DNA of 64,000 nucleotides from Phycisphaerae bacterium (GTDB lineage Bacteria; Planctomycetota; Phycisphaerae; SM23-33): NCBI GenBank assembly GCA_016782885.1, contig JADHXQ010000005.1, positions 1 to 64,000 of the forward strand, read 5' to 3'. Shown piece by piece: positions 29,906 to 39,573 of this stretch (position 1 is its first letter; each line of letters starts with the position of its first letter). The notes under the pieces were generated by a model. It saw only the letters and a program-made list of their open reading frames with translations, ran no database searches and was not told where the DNA came from. The position numbers and the translations under genes were made by a program.

Positions 29906-31528
29906 TCACTTCTTGATCGGCGTGATTTTGAAGTCGTCGAAGCGTATCCAGTGGTCGGCGTTGGGCGGACCGTTGTAGCATTGGATGGATATCTGGTGCT
30001 TGCCCCCGGTGGGCAGGCGACCCTTGCCCGCGGTCAGAAAATCGCCTTTGGCGTCGGGGCGATACTGGGCGGTCCATCCGGTCTTGTCGACCACCAGGCG
30101 CAGTTGCACGGTTTTGGCGTCCATCGGTTTGGCGCCCGGTACGATCACCAACTTACCGCGGACCAGTTCCTTGACGAGCTTGAGAACGGGCCTGCCGTTG
30201 TGGTACCACATAATGCCCGCTTGCTCGAAATTGTTAGTCGGGACCGTGTGGCTCGTTATCGTCACGTCGACGGTATACGCGCCCTTCGCCGGATCGAGCG
30301 CCTTTCGGAGCAGCGCGTTCTTCACGCTGTTCGCCACGCCCGGTTGGACGCGAATCTCCAGCCCGCCGTCCTTGATGCGCCATGCCTTCTTGTCCTCGCG
30401 CAGCCAGCTCCAGCCCGCGTCGAGCTTGCCTTCAAAGCTGTCAACGAAGCCCCCGCCAGTCGTTTTACCGGCGACGGTCTTTTCGGGCCCCGTCGGGTTT
30501 GGCGGCGCTTTGGGGCCGCCGAGCAACTCCACCATCGCCTTGCCCATTCCCTCGCCGATCAGGTAGTAGCTCTCGGCGTTACAGCACCAGTGGTAGCGGA
30601 TCGGGCGCGGCGAGACCGGCCCGTCCCGGAAGAAGCTGCGCGTCTCGACGTACTGAACGTTGCCTTTGAATTCGGGGCGATTGGCGGCCGCTTCCTGCGC
30701 CTTCATTACCCCCAGGCGCCGGCTGACCGTTTGTCCCCATCCGCCGAATCCGCTTCCGCCTATCACAATCGGAAGCTTGCCGATGCCCAAATCCTTGCGG
30801 ACGTCACGGATGAGGTTGACCATGTTTTTCTCGTACTGGGCCACATCATTGGCGCTGCACCCGTCGTTCCAGCCCTGGTGCCATCCGAACCCCACGATCT
30901 CGTAACCCTTCCCGCCGTACTCGGGGAAATCGGTCTTGAGATTCGCCAGCGTTTTCTTCACGTCCGCCATCATCCCGTCGTACTGATCGCCCACGCCCGG
31001 GCCGCGGGGCTTCGTGCCCGCAGAACCGGAACTCGGCGGGCGCCACGGACCGGCGAGACTCGTCCCGCCCGGGGCGCGCTTGATCAACAGCACTTTGTCC
31101 TCGAAATAGTCGCCCATGACCCAACCGAACGCCAACTCCGGGCCGATACTGTTCTTCGCCGCGGACTTGCCGATGGTCAGCTTGCCCTTCGAGTCGTAAT
31201 AGCTCAGCAGGACGTCGTCGCGCACGATCCATTTTCCGTCCTTGTCCAGGAGATGCTTGTAACGCGCCGCGGTGGCGGGGTCCTTTGTCAGCGTCTCGAG
31301 CGTGCCTTTCTGCCCGGGGCGTCCCTTTATGACGCCGTGTCCCTCCATGTTCGATTGTCCAGCCAGGATGAACACCTTCAGTTTACCGTTCTTCTTTTGC
31401 AGCGGTTTTGCATTGGCGGGCGCCGCGGCCACGCACGCGGTCGATCCAATCGCCAACAGAGCCGCCAGCATGCTGGCCATCACGCGCCGACCGATTCTTG
31501 TTGCTGTCATGTTTTTCTCCTTTGGCAA
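29906..31528 (-). CDS. Sialate O-acetylesterase/SASA-type SGNH esterase with C-terminal concanavalin-like (DUF1349-like) domain
   Basis: KVFILAGQSNMEGHGVI, GFGWHQGWNDGC, then a C-terminal jelly-roll-like segment. Confidence 0.8.
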   Translation of the reverse strand: MPKEKNMTATRIGRRVMASMLAALLAIGSTACVAAAPANAKPLQKKNGKLKVFILAGQSNMEGHGVIKGRPGQKGTLETLTKDPATAARYKHLLDKDGKWIVRDDVLLSYYDSKGKLTIGKSAAKNSIGPELAFGWVMGDYFEDKVLLIKRAPGGTSLAGPWRPPSSGSAGTKPRGPGVGDQYDGMMADVKKTLANLKTDFPEYGGKGYEIVGFGWHQGWNDGCSANDVAQYEKNMVNLIRDVRKDLGIGKLPIVIGGSGFGGWGQTVSRRLGVMKAQEAAANRPEFKGNVQYVETRSFFRDGPVSPRPIRYHWCCNAESYYLIGEGMGKAMVELLGGPKAPPNPTGPEKTVAGKTTGGGFVDSFEGKLDAGWSWLREDKKAWRIKDGGLEIRVQPGVANSVKNALLRKALDPAKGAYTVDVTITSHTVPTNNFEQAGIMWYHNGRPVLKLVKELVRGKLVIVPGAKPMDAKTVQLRLVVDKTGWTAQYRPDAKGDFLTAGKGRLPTGGKHQISIQCYNGPPNADHWIRFDDFKITPIKK

Positions 31529-31636
31529 CGTTTCTTATAGTCCATATCCGCCCGGCAGGCAAGGTCTCGCGGGAGTTCCGCCGCCGCGTCCAATCTGGAA
31601 TTGACCGGGCGTTGTCGCCGTTGTATTCTTGGACAC

Positions 31637-33040
31637 ATGCAACCAGATCGGCCCGTTCAGCAATGTCCGCACTGCAAGCTCCCTTTGACCCGCCAGGAGT
31701 CTCGCGAGCAGAACTGTCCGGTCTGCCGGGAACTCCTCTACGATGTCGCGCCGAATCCCGACGAGTTGCTCGATGTCCATAACATCGCCGACGATGTTGA
31801 AGATGTTTCCCTGGACGTCGATCTTCCCCCCGACGAGCAGCAGGAACCAATCGAATCGAAGAAGCGGGTCGGTCTGGCGATTACGATTGCCGCGGTGCTG
31901 CTACTGCTGATTGCGGGTATCGCGCTGACGGGCATTTTCTTGCCTCGGCGGGATGACCGGGATCGTCGTTCGGACCGGACGAATCGTCTGGCCGCGGTGA
32001 CGCCCGAACCTTCGCTCGCCACGCGATCGGCTGCTGACGATGTCAAACCGCCGGTCAAACCGGCGGTTCTTGCCGCCGCCAGGGAGGCCCTTCGGGCAAG
32101 AGATCGCCAGGATATCCCCGACGTGCGTGCCGACATTCCGCCCGATCAGGATCTTCCGGACAGGGGCATGGATGTGGAGATCAACGCTCCACGGGGCAGG
32201 CATACCATCGAGCCCGTCGCCGGCAATGACAGCTTCAAGTTGAGCGGGACGGTCAAGAAACTCACCATCGCCGGGGTTCACGATCAGGGCGTTCTTATTA
32301 CCGAGAAGCTGGCGGCTGAGGAGGTCGTTGTCGCGGGCAGTGTCAATGGATCCGGGACTCTCAAGCTGGATGTTCCCGGCGGGGCGGTGACGTTTCTGGG
32401 CTCTCTTGACGGAGCGGCGAAGGTGCGGGTAAACGCCCCGGGCGGTAAGGTGACGTGCGGCCCGGTTGACCAATCGCCCCGCGGCGGCGGGATAATAGTC
32501 GGCAGCGCGAACGTGACAATTATCGCCCGGGACGTCGATCTGCGAGGCGTGGTCGACGGCGGCGCCCGCGTAACGGTCACGCTGACCGAAGGCGGCTCGC
32601 TGCGGTTTTCAAGGATCGCCGGCGGCGCCCACGTGCACTACCGCAAAGCCAAACCCGGCGACGGGGACCCGAAAATCGAGCGTGGCAACATTACGGCGGG
32701 AGGCAAGTTCGCCCGGATCGAACCGCCAAAACCGCCCGCTTCCTCGCCGAAGATCGAACTGGACCTGACTAAGCTTGACGCCAATGGGCTGCGCGGGCCG
32801 GTTGACGGTAAGGTTTCGGTAGCGTACGAATTCTGTATACCGAACACCGCCAAATACAAAGCCCAGGTCAAGGCCATTGACCCAGGCGTCCGCCTCATGC
32901 CCGGTTCGCGCGGGCGAATCGGCGCAGGCAAGGACCAGTGCCTGTGCGTCGGCGAGACCGGAGCCAACTACCGCACCGTCCTGAATCGCCTGGCCGCGTT
33001 GTCTTACGTAAAACGAATTGTCGAATGCCACTTTGAGTAA
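31637..33040 (+). CDS. Zinc-ribbon / single-TM protein with a repetitive beta-rich extracytoplasmic region
   Basis: CPHCKLP...CPVCRELL, TM segment GLAITIAAVLLLLIAGIALTGIF, then Gly/Val-rich strand repeats. Confidence 0.6.
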   Translation: MQPDRPVQQCPHCKLPLTRQESREQNCPVCRELLYDVAPNPDELLDVHNIADDVEDVSLDVDLPPDEQQEPIESKKRVGLAITIAAVLLLLIAGIALTGIFLPRRDDRDRRSDRTNRLAAVTPEPSLATRSAADDVKPPVKPAVLAAAREALRARDRQDIPDVRADIPPDQDLPDRGMDVEINAPRGRHTIEPVAGNDSFKLSGTVKKLTIAGVHDQGVLITEKLAAEEVVVAGSVNGSGTLKLDVPGGAVTFLGSLDGAAKVRVNAPGGKVTCGPVDQSPRGGGIIVGSANVTIIARDVDLRGVVDGGARVTVTLTEGGSLRFSRIAGGAHVHYRKAKPGDGDPKIERGNITAGGKFARIEPPKPPASSPKIELDLTKLDANGLRGPVDGKVSVAYEFCIPNTAKYKAQVKAIDPGVRLMPGSRGRIGAGKDQCLCVGETGANYRTVLNRLAALSYVKRIVECHFE

Positions 33041-33146
33041 GGCAACGGTGGGAAACCTCAAGATCGACGTAGGCGCAGGCATGGGGGCGGCGGTACAATA
33101 TGGGGCAAGGTTATTCGGTTTATTCGCGCCAAAGGAGCAATCGTTT

Positions 33147-34634
33147 ATGCGCAGAACCCACCTGATGGTTGTCTGCGTCGTGCTGGGCGGTTGGAACTCC
33201 GGTGTGCTGGCGGACGCCAAAGCTGATTTCGAGATGCTGTTTGGCAGCGAGATCAAGCGGGTTGTCGCCTCGCGAAAGCCCGCCGAGTTCACGGCGCTGG
33301 CAGGGCAGATGATGCTGGCGGCGGAGTCGATCAAGGACCGCCCGGATCTCGACGTGATGCTGTGGACGCGGGCGGCGGAGTTTGGCGCCAAAGACCCATC
33401 CGGATACGCTACAGCCGTCAAGGCCCTCAGGAATCTCCTGACTGCGGTGCCCGACGACAGCCGGCAATGGGTCGAGAAGATATCCGCGATCTACAAACGC
33501 CGCTACACCGCCGCACGAGGCGCCGAGCGTGCGAAGTTGGCGGGCGAACAGGTCGACGAATTCATCGCGATTGCCGACGCACAGACCGCCGCCGGACAAG
33601 GCCGCCAGGCAATGGCGACTTACCGCAGGGCACTGTCGATCGCCACGGCGACAAGATCACTGCGAAAGACAGAAATACTCGATAAGATCAAGGCCGCAAA
33701 CGCCGTCGCAACCGTCCAACGCGATATCGAGAGGCTGAAGAAGGTCCTGACGAGCGATCCCGACGACATAAAAACCCGCACCGCTATCGTGCAGTTGCAC
33801 CTGGTTGAACTCGACGACCCCGCTGCTGCGGCGGAACTGCTCACCGACGATCTCGACGAGAAACTCCGTACGTACGTACTGCTGGCGGTAAAGAATATCG
33901 AAGACGTCGAGGCCGCCGCGTGTCTGGAACTCGGGCGGTGGTACTGGGAGATGTTCCCCGGCGCCAGGACCACCCGGGCAAAGACCAACGTGCTTCGGCG
34001 CACGAGGGCCTATATCGAGCGATTCGGTTCGCTGCACACCGGCAAGGACCTCTCGGTCCTGAGGGCGCAGGTTATCCTCAAGAAGGTTAACGCCGAATCG
34101 GCGAAGCTGGCGACCAAAGGCGAGGGCGGCGCGCTGACCAAACCGGCGATCATCGCTGACTTCGAGTCTCCGCGCCTGGTCGGATGGAAGGCCACCGGTA
34201 ATGCATTTGGAAAAGGCCCCTGCACCGGCAAGCCCACACCGACTTATCCCGCCCGCGGATTTGCGGGAAAGCTGATGATAAGCTCGTATCACCAGGGCGA
34301 CCCCGGTACGGGCACCCTGACCTCGCCGAAGTTCCTCATCCGGGGCAAGACCATCACGTTTCTCGTTGGCGGCGGGACGTTTCCGGGCAAGACGTGCATG
34401 AATCTCATCGTTGACGGTAAGGTCGCTCGCACTGTGGTGGGTCACACGAGCAACACCCTTCGCCTCGACGGGTGGGACGTAGCCGAACTGGCGGGCAAGA
34501 CCGCGCAGTTGCATATGATCGACTCAGCCACCGGCGGCTGGGGGCACATACTCGTAGACCACATCGTCCAGCACCCGGGCAAAATCGACGAGGTCCTCAA
34601 ACGGGGCGACAAGACGTCGGCGACAAGGAAGTGA
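33147..34634 (+). CDS. Secreted TPR-like protein with C-terminal jelly-roll-like region
   Basis: Signal peptide, ADFEMLFGSEIKRVVAS..., ELLTDDLDEKLRTYVLLAVK; paralogue of the next gene over about 330 aa. Confidence 0.65.
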   Translation: MRRTHLMVVCVVLGGWNSGVLADAKADFEMLFGSEIKRVVASRKPAEFTALAGQMMLAAESIKDRPDLDVMLWTRAAEFGAKDPSGYATAVKALRNLLTAVPDDSRQWVEKISAIYKRRYTAARGAERAKLAGEQVDEFIAIADAQTAAGQGRQAMATYRRALSIATATRSLRKTEILDKIKAANAVATVQRDIERLKKVLTSDPDDIKTRTAIVQLHLVELDDPAAAAELLTDDLDEKLRTYVLLAVKNIEDVEAAACLELGRWYWEMFPGARTTRAKTNVLRRTRAYIERFGSLHTGKDLSVLRAQVILKKVNAESAKLATKGEGGALTKPAIIADFESPRLVGWKATGNAFGKGPCTGKPTPTYPARGFAGKLMISSYHQGDPGTGTLTSPKFLIRGKTITFLVGGGTFPGKTCMNLIVDGKVARTVVGHTSNTLRLDGWDVAELAGKTAQLHMIDSATGGWGHILVDHIVQHPGKIDEVLKRGDKTSATRK

Positions 34635-34876
34635 AACGGCAGGTTGTTGGTGTTGGTTTACCCACATTTTGTTGGGGTTTCATTGGAGGTCTGAAAGGCC
34701 GGTTCGACGGTAGCCCCGTCCGGGAGAAGATTATGCGCCATTGACATCAACCCCCGCGGATAAATGAGTTCGCGATCATACGGCGTTTGCGAAAAACCTC
34801 GGAAACGGTGTAGTAACAAATGCTTGGAGACGGTATAATCCGGGGTGAGTCATACTTGAGGTCAAGGATGTTGAGC

Positions 34877-36640
34877 ATGAACCCGGCGACAAGATTGATA
34901 CTCGCTGTTCTTTTGGTGGTTGCATTTGGCGGGGGGACCGTCCTTGCGGATGCATCGAGCGACTTCGAAACGCTCTTCGGCGCCGAGGTCAAAAAGGTTG
35001 CCGCCAGCGGTATCAAATCTGACGATGCGGTCTTTGCCGCAAAGTTGCTCAAATCCGCAAAGAAAATGCCTGATTCGCCGAGGTTGCAAATTCTTCTGTA
35101 CGAGAAGGCCTGCGAGTTCGGTTCGTCCGGTCCCGCCGGATGCGATACCGCCCTGGAAGCCCTGACGCTGCTCGAAAAAGCGGTTCCCGCCAGGAAGGCC
35201 GAATGGCGCCGGCGGAAGTACGAGATCGTCAAGTTCCGCTTCGATAAGAGTGTCGGTGCGGCCCGGAAGACTGCCGGCAAGCCGTATATGGAGATGCTCG
35301 AGTCCCTCGCGGACGCTCACGTGAACGAACGCAAGGCCGACCAGGCCAAGGCGCTCTACGACCGCGCCCACATGGTTGCAGTTTACATCAAGTCGACTCG
35401 GGCGCCGGCGATCCTCGCCAAGAAGAAACGTGCCGACGTTATCATCTCTCACGCGGCTCGATTCAAGGCGCTGCGGGACACGCTCAAGAAGAACCCCAAG
35501 GACACAAAGGCCCGAGAGGAGTTGATTACTCTCTTCGTTGTCGACCTCAACAGGCCCGAAGAAGCCGCCAAACTGCTCACTGACGATGTGGATGAACTTA
35601 CTCGCACATATGTTCCGCTCGCGGCGAAAAAGCCCGAGGATCTCAATGAGGCGGTGTGCAGGGAACTGGGCGACTGGTACTACAAGAAGTTGCTGAAGAA
35701 CGCTTCGTCGCTTGGCAGGCCTGTGGTTCTGTGGCGGGCGAAGGGGTACTACGAGCGGTTCGTGAAACTTCACAAGAAGAAGGATGCTCCGTTGTTCCTG
35801 GCGAGAGAGGCCTTGGAGAGCATCGAGAAGGAACGCAGAGAATCCGTCGCACCCCCCAAACGTGTCGTGCCGCCCAAGCGAGTCACCCCTCCTAAACGCG
35901 TCACCAAAATACTGCCAAAGACGCTTGTATTGATTTTGGGCAAGGGCGTGGGGATGAAGTTTGTGCTGATCGGCGCCGGGAAGTTTGTGATGGGTTCGTC
36001 GAAGAAGGAAAGCGGTCGCGGGACTGATGAAGGCCCGCAGCGCACGGTGACGATCAGCAAACCGTTCTACATGGGCGTCACCGAAGTGACGCAGGCGCAA
36101 TACCAGTGCATAATGAACTACAACCGCAGCAGGTTCAAAGGCGCCCATAACCCGGTGGAACGCGTGACCTGGAACGGCGCGACGGCGTTCTGTACGGCCG
36201 TGTCGAAGAAAACTCGGCGGGTGGTTACTCTGCCCACCGAAGCCCAGTGGGAATACGCCTGCCGCGCCGGGACGAGGACGCGTTTCAGTTTCGGGATGAA
36301 GGACAGTTCTCTTGCTGCCTACGGGTGGAGCGAGGTCAATTCCGGCGAAAAGACCCATCCGGTCGGACTGAAGAGGCCCAACGCCGTCGGATTGTACGAT
36401 ATGCACGGGAACGTATGGGAGTGGTGCCGTGACTCGTACGGGGAGAAGTTTTACGGAAAACGGCAGAACTACGACCCTGTGAATACAGCGGAGACCAAGT
36501 ATCGTGTCGTCCGCGGTGGATCGTGGGAAAGTTCTCCCAGCGTCTGCCGCACGGCGAATCGCTACAGGGGCACTTACAACTTAGTCAGCGACAATCGCGG
36601 TTTTCGGGTGGTGGTAGTGGCCCGTTCGGGCGGGAAGTGA
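34877..36640 (+). CDS. Secreted TPR-like protein with C-terminal SUMF1/FGE-like domain
   Basis: SDFETLFGAEVKKVAAS...KLLTDDVDELTRTYVPLAAK N-terminus; GKFVMGSSKKES...PTEAQWEYACRAGT...GNVWEWCRDSY C-terminus. Confidence 0.78.
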   Translation: MNPATRLILAVLLVVAFGGGTVLADASSDFETLFGAEVKKVAASGIKSDDAVFAAKLLKSAKKMPDSPRLQILLYEKACEFGSSGPAGCDTALEALTLLEKAVPARKAEWRRRKYEIVKFRFDKSVGAARKTAGKPYMEMLESLADAHVNERKADQAKALYDRAHMVAVYIKSTRAPAILAKKKRADVIISHAARFKALRDTLKKNPKDTKAREELITLFVVDLNRPEEAAKLLTDDVDELTRTYVPLAAKKPEDLNEAVCRELGDWYYKKLLKNASSLGRPVVLWRAKGYYERFVKLHKKKDAPLFLAREALESIEKERRESVAPPKRVVPPKRVTPPKRVTKILPKTLVLILGKGVGMKFVLIGAGKFVMGSSKKESGRGTDEGPQRTVTISKPFYMGVTEVTQAQYQCIMNYNRSRFKGAHNPVERVTWNGATAFCTAVSKKTRRVVTLPTEAQWEYACRAGTRTRFSFGMKDSSLAAYGWSEVNSGEKTHPVGLKRPNAVGLYDMHGNVWEWCRDSYGEKFYGKRQNYDPVNTAETKYRVVRGGSWESSPSVCRTANRYRGTYNLVSDNRGFRVVVVARSGGK

Positions 36641-36697
36641 TAACGGCAGGTTCCAGGTGCTGAGGGCTATGTGCTGGTTTTACGCCGAACGGCGATC

Positions 36698-38161
36698 CTA
36701 CCCCGGCAGGGTGAATGGTTTTCGGTATTCTTTGGCGGCTAGGGCGGTGGCTTTTTTGGCGATGTCGGCCGGGCCGGTGAATACTTCCTTCTTTGGGTTT
36801 AACTGCAACGGGGCGCCGATCAGCATTGGGGTCTTGGTGACATCTACTTTGTTGACCTTCAGGTGGGCTTTGATCGATTCCCATCTGGACGCGAAGTAGG
36901 GGTTGGTCTTGGCGGCTTCGATCTGCTTTGTGTAGCAGTTGTCGTCTGGTGCGGCGACTTTGCCCAGCTTGTATGAGATGTTGGCCAGGTGACACATGCT
37001 CGTTGAAATCCTGCCTTCTGCGATATCAGCCCGCAGGGATTCGTGTTTGCGGGATCGGACTGCTTCTATGAAGTTGGCGAAGTGAGATATTCCGCCGTCG
37101 CCGCGGTATTTCTTGATGAGTTTGCCGGCGTTGTCGCAGGTCGCCCCGCCGCCGCGCCCGCCGACGAAATACCCGCCTTCGCATTTCACGTAGATCGCGG
37201 CGGTCGTGCCCATGATGGGGTCTGAGCCTTTCTTGCCCGGTTGGGCGGGCATGTTTCGCGACTCCCAGAAGATAGGGACGTTGTTATTGTACAGGAATGC
37301 GGTCAGGACGGTGTTGGGCGTTTGCCCGTCGTCGTCGTACGCCCGTCCGCCGAACATGAAGACCTGGTCGGGCAGGCGGTCGATCCCTGCCGTCCAGCGG
37401 GCGAGGTCTATCTGGTGGTTGCCCAGGTTGCACACTTCACCGGCGCCAAAATCCCACTGCCAGTGCCAGTCGTAATGGAACCGCTTCCGCATGAGCGGTT
37501 TCTTCGGCGCCGGGCCGACGTAGACGTCGTAATCGACGCTCGCCGGCGGTGTCTGCGGGCCGGCGACTTTACCGATCGAACCGCGGGGCTTGTTCCAATA
37601 CGAATGGATGAACTCGATTTTCCCGAGTTTGCCGGCCTGGATGTCCGGGACCACGGCGCGCATGCCGACGTCGCTTCGGTTTTGCGTACCGGCTTGAACG
37701 ATCAGCTTTTTCTTCCGGGCGGCCGCCAGCATGAGCCGGCCTTCCTGCAGCGTGTGGCAGACGGGTTTTTCGACGTACACATCCTTGCCCGCGTCCAGCG
37801 CCAGCAGCGTCCCGTAACCGTTCCAGTGTACGGGAGTCGCAAACGCCACCACGTCGATATCCTTGTTTTTCAGCAGTTTGCGGACGTCGGTGTACCGCTG
37901 CGTTTTGGTTTTGGTCTTCTTGTCCAGATCGTCAGCGACGCTATTTAGAATGGCGCTGTCTGCATCGCACAGTGCAGCCACTCGGACTCCGCCGACGCCC
38001 TGGAACCCACTGATAAGTCCTTTACCACGAGAGTTGAAACCCACTATGGCTACCCGAATATCGCTGTTGGCGCCCACCGCGCGGTCGGTGGGGAGAATCG
38101 ATGCTGCCAGTCCGGCGGCGAATGTGGTCTTGACGAATTTGCGACGCGTGAGTTTGCTCAT
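36698..38161 (-). CDS. Gfo/Idh/MocA-family oxidoreductase, Tat signal
   Basis: TRRKFVKTTFAAG leader, IRVAIVGFNSRGKGLI, DVYVEKPVCHTLQEGRLM. Confidence 0.9.
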   Translation of the reverse strand: MSKLTRRKFVKTTFAAGLAASILPTDRAVGANSDIRVAIVGFNSRGKGLISGFQGVGGVRVAALCDADSAILNSVADDLDKKTKTKTQRYTDVRKLLKNKDIDVVAFATPVHWNGYGTLLALDAGKDVYVEKPVCHTLQEGRLMLAAARKKKLIVQAGTQNRSDVGMRAVVPDIQAGKLGKIEFIHSYWNKPRGSIGKVAGPQTPPASVDYDVYVGPAPKKPLMRKRFHYDWHWQWDFGAGEVCNLGNHQIDLARWTAGIDRLPDQVFMFGGRAYDDDGQTPNTVLTAFLYNNNVPIFWESRNMPAQPGKKGSDPIMGTTAAIYVKCEGGYFVGGRGGGATCDNAGKLIKKYRGDGGISHFANFIEAVRSRKHESLRADIAEGRISTSMCHLANISYKLGKVAAPDDNCYTKQIEAAKTNPYFASRWESIKAHLKVNKVDVTKTPMLIGAPLQLNPKKEVFTGPADIAKKATALAAKEYRKPFTLPG

Positions 38162-38176
38162 GTGTCGGGTTCCTTG

Positions 38177-39556
38177 TTAATTTCCCGGGCGCTGCCAGGG
38201 GATCTTGTTGGCTTGGGCGATGTGTTTCGCCAGTGCGTCGCTGAGGCGTTTGTAGGCTTCGTGGTCCTCGCCGAGCGGTTTTCGCTCGCCGGGGTCCTTT
38301 TCCAGATCGTAGAGTTTCATCCTCTCGTTTTGTCTGTTCTGCGTCAGCTTGTACTGCTTGTGGCGGACGGCGTGGTAGATTTTGCCCTTGTAGCCTCCAC
38401 CTTCCAGGCGCATCCAGAACAGGTATCGCTCGGGTATCTTGAAATCCTTGCCGAGCAGGCCGTCGAGTATGCTCACGCCGTCGATTGCGTGGTCGATCTT
38501 GGCGCCGGCGGCCTGGCAGATGGTGGGGAAGATATCCATCGTCATCGCGACCTGGTCGAACTTGGTGCCCGCTTTGATCTTCCCGGGCCAGACCGCGCAC
38601 GCCGGAACGCGGATCCCGCCTTCATCCATCTGTTGCTTGGCGCCTTTCATTCCTCCGTTGTTGGCGCCCACGTTGCCCTGCCCGCCGTTATCGGACGTGA
38701 AAATGATCAACGTGTTATCGGCCTGCCTGGTCTCCTTGAGGGCGGCCATCACCTTTCCGATCCCGTTGTCGAGATGTTCGATCAATGCTACGAGCTTCGC
38801 CCGCTTTGCGGAGATTCCCTTTTCGCGGTCCTTTACCTTCTGGAGCCAGTCTTTCGGCGGCTGGATCGGGGTGTGCGGAGCGTTGTACGCCAGATAGAGG
38901 AAGAACGGTTGCTTGGGGCTCTTGGCCCGGTCCTTCACGTAGTCGACGGCCCACTGTGTGAACAGGTCGGTGGCGTGTCCTTTTGGGTCGATGGTTTTCT
39001 CGCCGAGGGTCATGTAGTTGATCCCGTGTCGGCGATGCTTGTAGTAGTCGTCCATCATATCGCCGAGATACCCGTGGAAATGGTCGAACCCGCGCTGGAT
39101 TGGCGTGTTTGGGGCCTCCAGGCCGAGATGCCACTTGCCGACGATCGCGGTATGGTAGCCGACCGGTTTCAGGAGCTTGGGCAATAGCGTGGCCTCGGCG
39201 GTCAGGTGTCCCCAATTACTCCGCTTGTGCGTGCGGATTACGCCTGGCACGCCGACGAGGTCGGGATATCGTCCGGTAAGCAGTGCGGCCCGCGTGGGCG
39301 AGCAGACGGGGCAGTTCGCGTAGAAGCTGTCCATCCGCACGCCGGCGGACATCAGCGCGTCGGTGTGCGGGGTCTTGAGATCCCTGGCGCCGTAGGATGA
39401 CAGGTCGCCGTATCCCTGATCGTCAGTCAGGATCATTATAATGTTCGGCTTGGCGTGTTTGTCCGTCGCCGCTGCTGAAACAGTTGGCAGGGCTATCGCC
39501 GCGGCGCCCAGTGATAGAGTTTTAAGGAAGCTTCGACGGTTGAAGCTGTGGTTCAT
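38177..39556 (-). CDS. Sulfatase (Cys-type), Tat signal
   Basis: NRRSFLKTLSLG leader, IIMILTDDQGYGDLSSYG, CPVCSPTRAALLTGRYP. Confidence 0.92.
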   Translation of the reverse strand: MNHSFNRRSFLKTLSLGAAAIALPTVSAAATDKHAKPNIIMILTDDQGYGDLSSYGARDLKTPHTDALMSAGVRMDSFYANCPVCSPTRAALLTGRYPDLVGVPGVIRTHKRSNWGHLTAEATLLPKLLKPVGYHTAIVGKWHLGLEAPNTPIQRGFDHFHGYLGDMMDDYYKHRRHGINYMTLGEKTIDPKGHATDLFTQWAVDYVKDRAKSPKQPFFLYLAYNAPHTPIQPPKDWLQKVKDREKGISAKRAKLVALIEHLDNGIGKVMAALKETRQADNTLIIFTSDNGGQGNVGANNGGMKGAKQQMDEGGIRVPACAVWPGKIKAGTKFDQVAMTMDIFPTICQAAGAKIDHAIDGVSILDGLLGKDFKIPERYLFWMRLEGGGYKGKIYHAVRHKQYKLTQNRQNERMKLYDLEKDPGERKPLGEDHEAYKRLSDALAKHIAQANKIPWQRPGN

Positions 39557-39573
39557 CGGTAGTTCTCCTGGTG

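Noticed and set aside
27434-31540. 1368-aa open frame on the + strand
   Set aside because: Lies antisense to three minus-strand genes with signal peptides and clear motifs (HEFGH, HELAH, GQSNMEG). Long antisense frames are common in GC-rich DNA with strong codon bias.
34640-34820. Possible regulatory RNA between the tandem paralogues
   Set aside because: Some short inverted repeats, but nothing beyond what chance and a terminator would give.
34877-36640. Formylglycine-generating enzyme for the sulfatases
   Set aside because: SUMF1-like fold only; the two-Cys copper-site pattern of FGE is not evident in the C-terminal motif.
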